The position numbers and the translations under genes are program-made. A model generated the notes under the pieces. That model was not told where the DNA came from. It did not search any database and was given only the letters and a program-made list of their open reading frames with translations. Shown here in pieces: positions 37,040 through 47,469 of a stretch of DNA of 64,000 bases. Location of the stretch: the NCBI GenBank assembly GCA_950295325.1, contig OX485808.1, positions 30,650,527 through 30,714,526 on the forward strand. The letters are read 5' to 3'. Source of the stretch: Polytrichum commune (Eukaryota > Streptophyta > Polytrichopsida > Polytrichales > Polytrichaceae). Positions within the stretch are counted from its first letter, which is position 1. Every line of letters begins with the position of its first letter.

Positions 37040-37885
37040 CCTTGGGATAATGGTGTCACTTGCCATTTAGAACTACTCAATGCTCTAAATTGTTACAAAG
37101 AGTGGAAGGTTTTTGCAAGTAAAGTACATTGTGCAAACACCTTATTTGAGCTTTGCTACATAGATTATCCCCAATCAATGCGTGCGACTATTCGAAATTA
37201 CATATTGCAATTACATCTTACTCGGGAGAATACTTTTTACTAAAGAAAGTTCAATACAATAAGTTGTTCAAACATTATAGAACATAAATGACTTTGCTCA
37301 GTAGAATATTGCAATCTCATTAAATAGTTATAGCATTACGTAACTCCGCATACTAACACATAGTAATTGCGATAACCAGTGTGATAAGAAAGGAATTGTA
37401 TTTTAAACATTTTATAGCCTTGCATGACTCTGAATAGTATGGTACATTAAAAAATCCATAAACGGTGCAGTGACCACCAAGCTGCGTTTGTTCCATTTGC
37501 ATAAGTGAAGGAACGTGATCTTCTTCCGCAGTGGCTTGGTGGGTTTGAGTGGGCAAGGTAGCAGGGGCGCTTGCTTGGCCCTCCTTCGTCGGCTCTCGTG
37601 TCCCCAAAATTTTCCTAATGGGGGAAGGTTATAGATTCTACAAGCACCGAATTCCAACACACTCCAAGCGGGTCCCGCCACTCTTGTGTTATCCTGGTGT
37701 TGCACTACTAATTGTGCTACCTTGTGAGCGTGCTTTCCGGTGCTAATAAGCTTAGTAAGTACTGACAATTTCATCGTGCGTTGGGAGGTTGTTAAAATTA
37801 TGTGGCGGACGAGGGTCCACCCAAGAACAATGTCTACCAAGGAGGTCCTCGGCCCAAGTCGCGGGGCCCCACGATGAATAATAAA
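37040..37885. repeat. Dispersed repeat, copy 2
   Basis: Second copy of the repeat at 31870-32710, same orientation. The shared end GGCCCCACGATGAATAA lies near 37863-37881. Contains the MITE at 37165-37375. Confidence 0.8.
37165..37375. mobile_element. MITE, TTATCCC family, diverged copy
   Basis: Starts TTATCCCCAATCAATG and ends TAGTAATTGCGATAA. The internal part has TTACTAAAGAAAGTTCAATA and TTACGTAACTCCGCATA as in the 32005-32181 copy. Confidence 0.65.
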
Positions 37886-38689
37886 ACCCCCCCAAAAAAT
37901 GGTGGTCTATGAATGACACACTTCAAACTTTAAAACATTAATCACTTTGATTCCAAAATCAGCAAGGCGAACTCTCATGGTTGTCAGATTGAATTTGGCC
38001 AGATTTAGTTATTTACATATACAGAAGCAGATTGGTGATATAATGAAACCCGATGATGTAAAGAAACCCATTCAAGATCAAGTCCATCTTATGGCAACAA
38101 AATAAACAATTTGGCCAGTTGTTGTACAAGAATGTTCTACTAGGTGTAAGGCAGAAATACAAAGAACGGTGGAATTAAAGTGATTTGGCCAGAAAGTGTG
38201 GCTTGAAATTTGTGCAAGATTTCTTCAATGATGGAGTAGAGGAAATGACGAGGAATGCAAGTTGTTCGTAATTTTATTCCCTTTAAATAATTAGTTAGAT
38301 TTTTTCAAAGAGGCAAGCAAGTCAAACTCCCTACTTGTATAATAGGGTCTCCCCAATTTGAGCATCAAAATTTGGTCTATGTAGTTGTTGGGTCACATTT
38401 GTCAACATTTGTGATCTTCAAGATTTGAGTTATATGTGAGGTGGAAGATCATTTGTCGTGGTTTGGTTGATTTGGGTTGTGGTGCGGTGCGGTGATCAAT
38501 CTTTTGAGTTGGACTTGGACGTGGAGGTGAGTGTGGAAAGGAAAGTGCATTGTGTTGGCTAGGTTGGAGAGGAGTGCCAATGTGTTCTCGACCGGAACGG
38601 GGGTGGATGTGTACGTTGTTGTGCTCTACACGAGTTGACGGTCTCATGCACTTATATGTATCAAGTGGTTGTGGGTACATGTATTGTTA
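37886..38689. other. Intergenic; contains a segment repeated at 56890-57040
   Basis: GAGTTATATGTGAGGTGGAA and the GGTGCGGTG...TCTTTTGAGTTGGA text near 38430-38510 recur near 56945-57030, both following a GTTGTTGGGTCRCA motif. This is a dispersed repeat of unknown class. Confidence 0.5.
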
Positions 38690-39430
38690 CAAACATTGAA
38701 TTTCTTCTAGCATCAGGTGGGGGATGGGGTCTAGCATCATGTCTAATGGAGTTGGCATGTCAAGGTTTATGAACCAATATGAGGGAGTTTTAGGGTTCTT
38801 TGAGTGGAAGTGGATGTGCCAAGATCCTTGTATGACATGACTTAGGGGGGTTTCATCTATGTTTCTTAAAGCGGTTGTTACTCTTGCCTTTGAGTATATG
38901 TGATACTCTTCTTTCTCTCTATTATGGCAGTACAAAAGTGTCCGAGGGGGTTTAGATCATTTCATGTGAGGACAAAGACCTAGTCTTCCCAAAGTTGTAA
39001 GGGGAGCCAGGAAACGGACTCCCCTACTTTTTTACTCTCACGTGTAGATGATTCGAAATTATTCCATGATTTGAACACTCAAATTGTATACTTTAAGTCT
39101 GCTTCCACACACCTAAGCGGGGACTTCAAGCCCGGAGGACAGTTCCTATAGAAAATGTCATATCTCAAAATCATCGCATTGCAGTCACTTTAAAAATTAG
39201 TAGTGATGAGGACATGGTTCACGAGGCTATAGATAGAGTAGCGTCTCCATGGGAAGATTGTATTGCTTTTCTTATAGAATGATGGATTGCAATGATTGAG
39301 GTTACGTGAATTTGTTTTTAATGTCTTCCCGATGTGGGTTTCACAAATCCTTCTCAGGTTATTGAATTCGTGATCGCTAACGCGTACTTTCAAGAGCTGA
39401 GATCATTGGTTGTGGAGGAAGCCAACAATG
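38690..39430. repeat. Degenerate tandem block, unit 1
   Basis: Matches 40590-41270 at an offset of about 1.8 kb. Shared text: TGAGTGGAAGTGGATGTGCC, GTCTGCTTCCACACA, GACTTCAAGCCCGGAGGA, GACATGGTTCACGA. Unit 1 carries several stops where unit 2 is open, so unit 2 is nearer the ancestral coding state. Confidence 0.7.
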
Positions 39431-40589
39431 AAATAGCATGAATTGAAATGGTCCAAGTTTGAAGCAATTTGATACTTTCTTGCGTTTAGTGAGAAGGGAC
39501 TTCTTTTGATTACATAAGAGTCAATCGTGAGGCCTTTTCCGTCCAGCAACGCTGGTCATGACCACAGGTTCAAGTGACTAGTTTGGATTGCCTCTCAGGT
39601 TGATGATGATGGTTTGGCAACCTGCAAAAATATAGAGAAAAGTTTGTTCTTGTACGATGTTTAATCGGAAATCTACTATCGGAGCAGTTTGTTTGTCATC
39701 GGTGTGGGTGGCCTTGGAAATGCAGTTTGGGCTACAACTTGTTGGCTCAGGTGGGTTTTGTTCTTGTGTGGATTTAGTGTAGCTTGGTGAGGGCTATGGA
39801 GTAAGCAAATATGAATAAGGGGTTGGTGTGTTTTGCGATGTGGTCGGGTTGGGGTGGAGCTTCTGTAGGGATGAATGAAGGAAAGGTCGTATCTAATGGG
39901 GTTTTGGTCAACGCCAAGAAAAGTGTTTTTTTAGTGTCTTGAAAAAGTTGGGATCTACTTGGTTTCCCGTTAATTGTTTAGACATTTGTACAAAGGATGT
40001 ATGCTTTGTTGGTAGAAATTTGCATTCTAAACGCCTACTCGCTAGAATCATGCGTTGAGTCCATTTTCTTTGCCGAAAGGCAGACTTTTCAAATTGTTTT
40101 TTGTTCTTGCTTACAATTATGTGATAGTTCCCTACGGCCATTCATCGTAGCAACGCCTAGTCAATACCTATCTGTTTTAAAGCTATCCTCGCAAGTGACT
40201 GCAAACGTGGATGTAGGAAGTTCAAAGCGGATTACAAACTCCAGAAGAAAGTGATTTTATGGACATTTGTGAATTTTGCATCTCCCTAATTTTGTTACTT
40301 CATCTAGTACTTGTAACTTAATTGTGTTCTTGATTGAGTTGTGGCCATGGCCGGTCAGTGACACGTGGAGTATGGAGCCTGTTGTTCAGTAGACTCGATT
40401 CGATTGAATGTATTTGAATCCACTGCTCTGCGAATTGTGTAAGACAGGACACCGATCTGTTACACGGATCTTAGAAATTGTACAATCCATAGCATGTTTG
40501 GAAGCAAGATGGAGCTCACACCTCTACAATTTAGGTTGTTCCTCTCAACCTTGAACCGTATATTGTTCACTTGGTTTTTTTTTATAGTG

Positions 40590-41270
40590 TGTTGTATTGA
40601 CATGAAATCAATCAACTCTAGGGAGTTTAGGGTTGTTTGAGTGGAAGTGGATGTGCCATAATCCTCGTATGACATGACTTATCTGCAAACTGTTTCTCGG
40701 TTTCTTAGAACAGTTGGTACCCTTGCCTTCAAATATGTGATACTCTTCGTTCTCTCTAGTATTCAGGTGGTACAAAAGTATCCGAGGGGTTCAGACCATT
40801 TCATGACCTACTCTTAGCGAAGTTGTCGGGATAGTGAGGAAATGAACTCCCTTGCTTTTTGTACTCACTCGTGCAGATGACTGGGAACTTTTCCATAGTT
40901 TGAGCACTCAAAATGCATACTTTCAAGTCTGCTTCCACACATTTGAGCGAGAAAGACTTCAAGCCCGGAGGATAGTTCATTTAGAAAGTGTTATATCTCG
41001 AAATCATCGCACTGTTGTCACTCGAAAAAATTAGTAGTGATGATGACATGGTTCACGAAGCTCTAGATAGAGTAGGGTGTGGATGGGAAGTTTGTATTGC
41101 TCTTCTTACAGAAAGATCGATTGCAATGATTGAAGATGTGCAAATTCGTTTCAAATATCTCCCCGATGTGGATTTCATAGATCCTTTTCGGGAATACTGA
41201 AGTTGTGACTACTGATGTGTATTTTCAGGGGTTAGGATCATTGGTTGTTGAGGAAGCCAACAATGAATGT
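40590..41270 (+). repeat. Degenerate tandem block, unit 2, with coding-like pieces
   Basis: Two open pieces lie here: 40852-41034 (DDWELFHSLSTQNAYFQVCF...) and 41032-41200 (DDDMVHEALDRVGCGWEVCI... ending DFIDPFREY). They look like exon relics of one unknown gene. Further related text follows at about 39985-40170, 42225-42370 and 43540-43720 (GCTAGAATC, GGCCAAAGG-like and CATCGTARYA motifs), so the ancestral unit was present about three times in tandem. Confidence 0.45.
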
Positions 41271-44200
41271 TGGAATAGGGGTGTTCCAACTTTGAAGCAA
41301 CTTGATACTTTCTTGTGTTTAGCGAAAGGGTACTTCTTTTGATCAGGTGAGAGACTATTCATGGGGTCCTTTTCGTGGAGATATAAATTTCAACGTACAT
41401 TCACAGGTGATTGTTCATCTTCGTATGAGTATCAATAATGGAGGCATTTACTATATGCTAGCCGAATGCTGCAACTAAATTTTTTTGCATCTAATGATGT
41501 CTTCCAGGTGTACATTTTAAGTCATCACGGTTGTGATCATCATTGTACAACCCCAGGGTTATACGCTTCTTTGGGAAGGGAGCAAAGTTGTCGCAAACAA
41601 TTATATTCTTGTAAGTGGTGTTGAAGGAGATGGCACCGGATTACAAGGTGAGCATTTCTAGACCTCGAGACTTATGACGAGTTTGTTAGTTCCAAATCAT
41701 TTGAAACGTATGTAACCATTCTGGTTCAATTGTTTACTCGTCTGGTTCGTCTAGATGAGGGTTTGCAGTTTTCTCTTGTGTTACCTCTGTTCTTGTGAAG
41801 AGCTGCCTTTGTGGAAGGTATGAATATACCTAGTCCGTGAGGATTTGCATGCAAAAAAATGAGGAAGTTGAATTGTTTGTCAGTGTTTACTTGTCCTCGT
41901 ACCAGAAGGTAGGAAATAACACTACAAAGGAAATAATTCAAGAGCAAAGGCCTTTGATAGGTTGTTGTGGAATAAACCATTAATGTAAATGATTTTCTTA
42001 TCTCTGTTCTCTCTCTTTGTTAGTGTTTTGAATCATGTTGAAGTTAAAAAAAAAGTTCGATATTCTCTTTGTGCATATTTCAATATTAGGAGCTCCATCT
42101 TTAGATATTTTGAGATATGTGATTTCATTGGAGTACTTTGTTGGTGTCATGAAAAAGTTGGAATTTATGTGGGTTGTATGTTTGGTGTTGGTAGTTGTTT
42201 ACGCATGTGTGCGCTTGGCTTGTGGGAATTCGCATATTGAGCACTAAGTCGCTAGAATCTTGCCCAAGGTCGTTTTCTTGGTCCAAAGTTGAACGACTTG
42301 CTTTTGTTCCTCAGCATAGTATTGTTACAATTCCTTGGGGCCACTCATCGTAGTACTTCCATTGTTCCATTGGCAACCTGCTCTCGTGCTTTGGTTGATG
42401 CTCATAAACAAGTTATGGAGAAAGGAAATCGTTGGTGGTACTTCATGCAATGTTGTGATGGTGCACAACTATAACAAATGCTTGTCGGCTAGTTGCGCAA
42501 CAATCTATAATAATGCTATTGCTTGTAGAAACCATTATGTATCAATGTCATAGGTTGGAAAACTTCCTCATAGATGCTCAATGAAATAGGCTCACTAGTG
42601 CAACCTTTTGAATACCATGATTTGTTTTGTTCATTTGGGGTTTGAAGTCATTGAGAAAGCATCAAGCTCAACTATTTGAACAACTTTATGTGTATTCTCC
42701 ATGTGAGGATATCCTATATTGTAGATAATAGGGTTTAATATGCTAAGCATGAATTTAAATAGTAATCTTCTTGCTTATATCCCTCGTAATTCATTGTATG
42801 GGATGGTTTCATCTACCATTACATTCATTATTACAATAATAGTATTGGTTTTGAACATTTATGAAAAGTTTGGAAGTTGATGATGGTCAAATTGATTAGC
42901 CATTTATTGCAGTGGAAAGAGCCACAAGCCTTGTTGAGGGGAGATTTTGCATTGTGCATGAATTGAATTTCTAGGGAAAGAGACGGGACAAGTCAAACGG
43001 TAGGAAGATCATTCCACCATGCAATAAGGTCATTGATAACCAATAATATATTATATGTTGAGCTCGTGCAAGAGTGAACCCAATTGTAGAAGTTTGATGT
43101 TTTGGCACATACAATTCCAGAGAGCACACCATTGTGTTGTCTCCTATGATTTTGTTGAAAGTTAGAGTGGTGCTCATGCTAATAGGAGTTTGAAATACCG
43201 GTATTCTAGGATATGAATATGTGGTCATGTTGTTGTCACTTGTACCTTGAAGGTGTGGTAGAAAATGATATATTAAGTTATTGGAATTGTGCATTCCAAC
43301 ATTCCTAGACATGGTCACTAGGCGTTATCAACAAGAATGTGTGCTCATCGTTTTTGGACATTCATGTCTTGAGAAGGTGGACACTAGAAGCTCTTTATGT
43401 TCTATCTTCACTTCTTTGTCTTTGACAATTTGTTTGAATTGTGTTGAAGTTAAATCATTTTGGTATGATATTCTCTTATGTGTATATTATATTCGGGATC
43501 TATGCCGGTTGTGCACCTTTGTTTGTCCTAGGTAGTTTAGACATTTGTGGAGATGACAGGTGTTCTTGGTGAGTGCAAATTTGCATTCTTAGCTGCTAGA
43601 ATGTTGCTCGAGTCAGTTTTTTTGGCCCAAAGGCAAACCTATCGGTTTTAAGTTGTTCATGGGCATAGTTTTGTTACAAGTTCTCTAGGGTTGGTCATCG
43701 TAATATCTTTGATCTCCTCACAGTCAAGCTCCTCTCATGTTGTAAACTCATGTTGCCCTCAAACAAGCTAGGAATAAGGATCTTGTAACGTTGTTATCTT
43801 CATGCAATGTTGTGATGTTGGAGAAGCAAAATCGAGTAGTTGTCATCCAGATGGGGAATTACCTATAATTATGTTATTGCTTGAAAAAATATTATGTATC
43901 ATCGAAAGTGGTTGTAAGATCGAGTCCCAAACCAATTGTAAGTAGGAGTTTGCAAGTGTAGGTGTTTAAAAAGCTTGAATGGTTGAATCAAATCCAATGT
44001 GTTTAACCCTTAAAGGACGAAGGGGGATTGATGTACGACCTGTATGCACAATTGTTTTTTGTTTCTCTTGGAATATGAAACATAATAACATTTTTATCTT
44101 TAGTGGTTTGAAACTTTACATAGAAATTATCTAATGTAAGAGAAGAAAAAGAATATTTTTTATATGCAACATTGATGATTTGCATACATATTATATATAT

Positions 44201-45540
44201 GCTTCCACAATGTGTATTTGAATCAATTTCATTACACCATACTTCAAAAGTGCATTTGAAGAGACAATTACATAGGATCGTTTTTAAAACAATCGTCCAA
44301 AAATGCATGTATGTAGCTTAAACACACGTTTTTGTGCACGGGGGTTGAGGTGTTGACTTGCGATACCAAGTTACTATGGTAAAGTCAAAATTCACTTCAA
44401 CAAGTGGATCTAGGTAAGTGTACATGCTATTGTGAAGACTTGGATCTAAGATGTGTTTTTAATATTACTAACAATGATCTTGTTACTTATTTACCAATAG
44501 AATAATTTCATGTAGCAATTTTAGTCCAATATGACATTCAATATTACAATATTTGTTATATATTCATGACATGTTGGGGGATTAATATTGTCACATTGAT
44601 GAGCCAATTTAGTGTAGTTGAAATCCTAAGCTAGAAATGTTCTTAGGAATTTAGAGGAAGTCATCTGGTAGGATGATCGTTCCACCTTGCAACATGTTCT
44701 CCTTGAATTAAGAATTTAAGATTTGTCGAGCAAACACAAACTATAGAATAAACAACACTAGGTAGACATTGTGCAAAGCTAGCCAGTGATGACCAACTTG
44801 ATAATCTACAATAATAATGTCTTTGAGACATAGATATATACACATTGTGACATAGTGGGCGAACATTTAGAGGTAGGCATGTGCATATTGCAAGTAGAGG
44901 GATCTATTGATACAATCAAATAGAGTGCACATTATGCTTGTTGAAGTTGAATTGCTAATTCAACGACAATGGTTTTGTCTTAACCATTCATGCTAAGTGC
45001 CTCTTGTTTGACATGTTTGGTATGTTGATGAGCGGACTTGGTTTAAATGTCTATGTATGGCCTAAATTAATAACTTATGTTTCGTCATTAAACGTTGATA
45101 GGGAAGGAATAATATGCATTAATAGTTGTAAATCTTTGATTATGTTTGTTGATTACATTGTTGTAGTTTTGAAGAAAATGTGAATTGTGTAGTTCACCTC
45201 TGAGTTTTGAAATTTTGTTCATTGAGTTGTGTACATTGTGTCTTGTCAAGGTTAACAATGTGAGTTGTCATGTGGAAGCGGCTAAAGCTTTAAAGGAGAA
45301 TTGTCATTGTAGAATGAGCTATAATTGTATGTTTTCATTTGAGCATATTGTATTGATTTCAATTTGAAGAGGTTGTGGTTGGTACGTTGAATATCATTCA
45401 CTAGCTTCTTGTAAATATGAACATTTGAGGTTCTAGTTTTGCTTAGCTTGAGGACGCTTGTAGTTTTATTCTCGTCAAAGAATGAAAATAATATTCCTTT
45501 TTGTCTTGCTTATTGGAATATTAAATATTTTATTGATTTG
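41271..45540. other. Intergenic, repeat relics
   Basis: AT-rich sequence. About 42995-43035 resembles about 44665-44700 (GGTAGGAWGATCRTTCCACC). A 115-codon minus-strand open frame at 42971-43318 (LIYHFLPHLQGTSDNNMTTY...) has protein-like text but no family. No gene can be named. Confidence 0.4.
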
Positions 45541-45670
45541 TGATGTTTTGTGTATGATTTGGTAGAAATATATGCAAAGTATGATTTGATGGAAGATGGA
45601 CAAAGAGCGATTCCTTTATCAAAATGACAAATATACAAGGCTTACTAGAGGAAGTTACAAACTTCCCTAC
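45541..45670 (+). repeat. Partial duplicate of the copy B exon start
   Basis: TGATGTTTTGTGTATGATTT and later TACAAGGCTTACTAGAGGAA, GTTACAAACTTCCCTA repeat the intron-exon junction at 45718-45801. About 46 bp are inserted in the middle, and the acceptor is changed from TTTTCCAG to TTGGTAG. It is non-functional as an exon. Confidence 0.85.
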
Positions 45671-45741
45671 GGTTTTGTGTTTTGCATATTGGTATATGAC
45701 ATAATTATGTTGATTGTGATGTTTTGTGTATGATTTTCCAG

Positions 45742-47469
45742 GAACATATGCAAATTATGACAAACATACAAGGCTTTCTAGAGGAAGTTACAAACTTCCC
45801 TAAAATAGAGGAGAATCCAGAGGTTTTGAATAGTAGGCAATGCAAGAATTTGTTGGTGAATATTCAAAATGGTCTGGAAACAATTCAAAGGATGATCGAT
45901 GGTTCCTATGGGGGGGATGTGTTCCACCAAGTAGAGCAAGAGATGCTTGGTATTATGAAGAAAGCAAGGCATATGGTTGAAGAATGTTGCAAGGTCGGTG
46001 ATTGGTGTCGAGTGGTGGTCATGCAATTGAATAACAAAGAATCTTTCAGAGAACTTCTCGTGGACTTTGAGTATTGTTTCCACACAATGTGCGAAATATT
46101 TTGCCAATCTTTTCCCAATCGTGAAGTTGAAATCCGAGATATGGAAAAGTCTACAACATTCTACCCAACATCCATTGATGACATTGAGCAAGACCAAACT
46201 GCAATATTTGAACGACTATCCATGGAGGTGAATTTGTCTAGAATTGACAATTGCAAAGATCATTGCATGCTTTTGCGATATTTAATGGAACGAATAACGG
46301 GGTTGCAAAAGGTTGCGGGTGGTGAATTAGATAGCATTGTCTTTCCATATATCTATGAACCCCCTAACTATGGGAGGAGACCTAAGCCTTTGGGTAAGGG
46401 GGGGTATGGGAGTGTATACTCAACCCAATGGTTAGGATTTGAAACTGCTACAAAGGTTATCAAAGTTGAGAACCCTGAGCATGAGACAATCGTTCGCAAA
46501 GAGGCTAGTATTTTGGGCGGATTGAATCATCCCAACATCATCAAGTTTTTTTGGTGTGGCTTATCAACAGATGGTGATGCACATGGAGGAGAAAGTCAAG
46601 GATTTGAAATCGTCATGGAACGAGGAATTATGAGCTTATCAAGTTTTTTGAAAGAAGGTGTGCTCACAGAAGCCGTGGTAATTGACATTATGATACAAAT
46701 TGCAAGTGGAATGTGTTATCTTCATGACATGAAAGTGGCGCATCGTGATTTGAAGCCCGATAATGTTATATTGACTTCAACGGGTGGCTCAACATTGGAA
46801 CATGTGCATGTGAAGATACTTGATTTTGGGATTTCAAAGATTGAAGTGAAAAACTCCCCACAAGTGCCTACAAATGGAGGTTGTTTTGGTACTTGCGGAT
46901 ATATGGCACCTGAAGCTCATACAAAACGAAGTTCAGAGGTGGATGCATTCAAAACGGATGTATTTAGTTTTGGCATGATGTGCTACGAGATTCTTTCGAA
47001 CAAGAGAGCTTACACTGGAAAGATGTTACGTGACTATGTGAAGTTTTTGGAAAACAAGAGACCGGAGTTACCCAAAACTTGCTCTAAAGATTTGAAATCC
47101 TTGATACATGAATGTTGGTCTTCGGAACCTTTGAATAGGCCCACATTCCTTGATATCTTTGAGAGGTTGAGAAAAGTCAAAAGTGATGCAATGCTCAAGG
47201 TTGCTAGTGATGTGAGAGTGGCTAGAATTTTGCACGAATCCACAACTCCTAGCAATCCTATTGAATATCCAAAGCGATGTTGGACAATGGTCAAACAAAA
47301 ACTCCATGCATTCAATATATGGGCAATTCTTCTTTTGTGGCAAATGTTTATCACCTTTGCTCAATGCTTGCCACGTTACATATCAAATTTCCTGGAGGCA
47401 ATTTCCATTTCATCATCAAGTGCTCAAGAGAATTCAAACATCACAACATCAAATAAAATAACTCATGAG
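45742..47469 (+). CDS. Copy B exon: helical domain, Ser/Thr kinase and hydrophobic segment
   Basis: Residues 1 to about 190 form an all-helical, cysteine-containing N-terminal domain (IQGFLEEVTNFPKIEENPEV, then CKNLLVNIQNGLETIQRMI and MLGIMKKARHMVEECCKVGD). Its helix spacing recalls the MCAfunc/HeLo-like bundles of plant MLKL and RPW8-type proteins, but this is an inference. The kinase follows with GKGGYGSV, ATKVIK, HRDLKPDN, DFG and GYMAPE all intact. A hydrophobic stretch lies at about 47310-47376 (WAILLLWQMFITFAQ). The exon ends at GAG/GTAAGC, phase 0. The start was chosen at the TTTTCCAG acceptor; an in-frame ATG follows at 45748. Confidence 0.88.

Noticed and set aside
45185-45367. A 60-codon ORF as an upstream exon of copy B
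   Set aside because: No splice signals in phase, no similarity to the receptor N-terminus, and its start is not supported.
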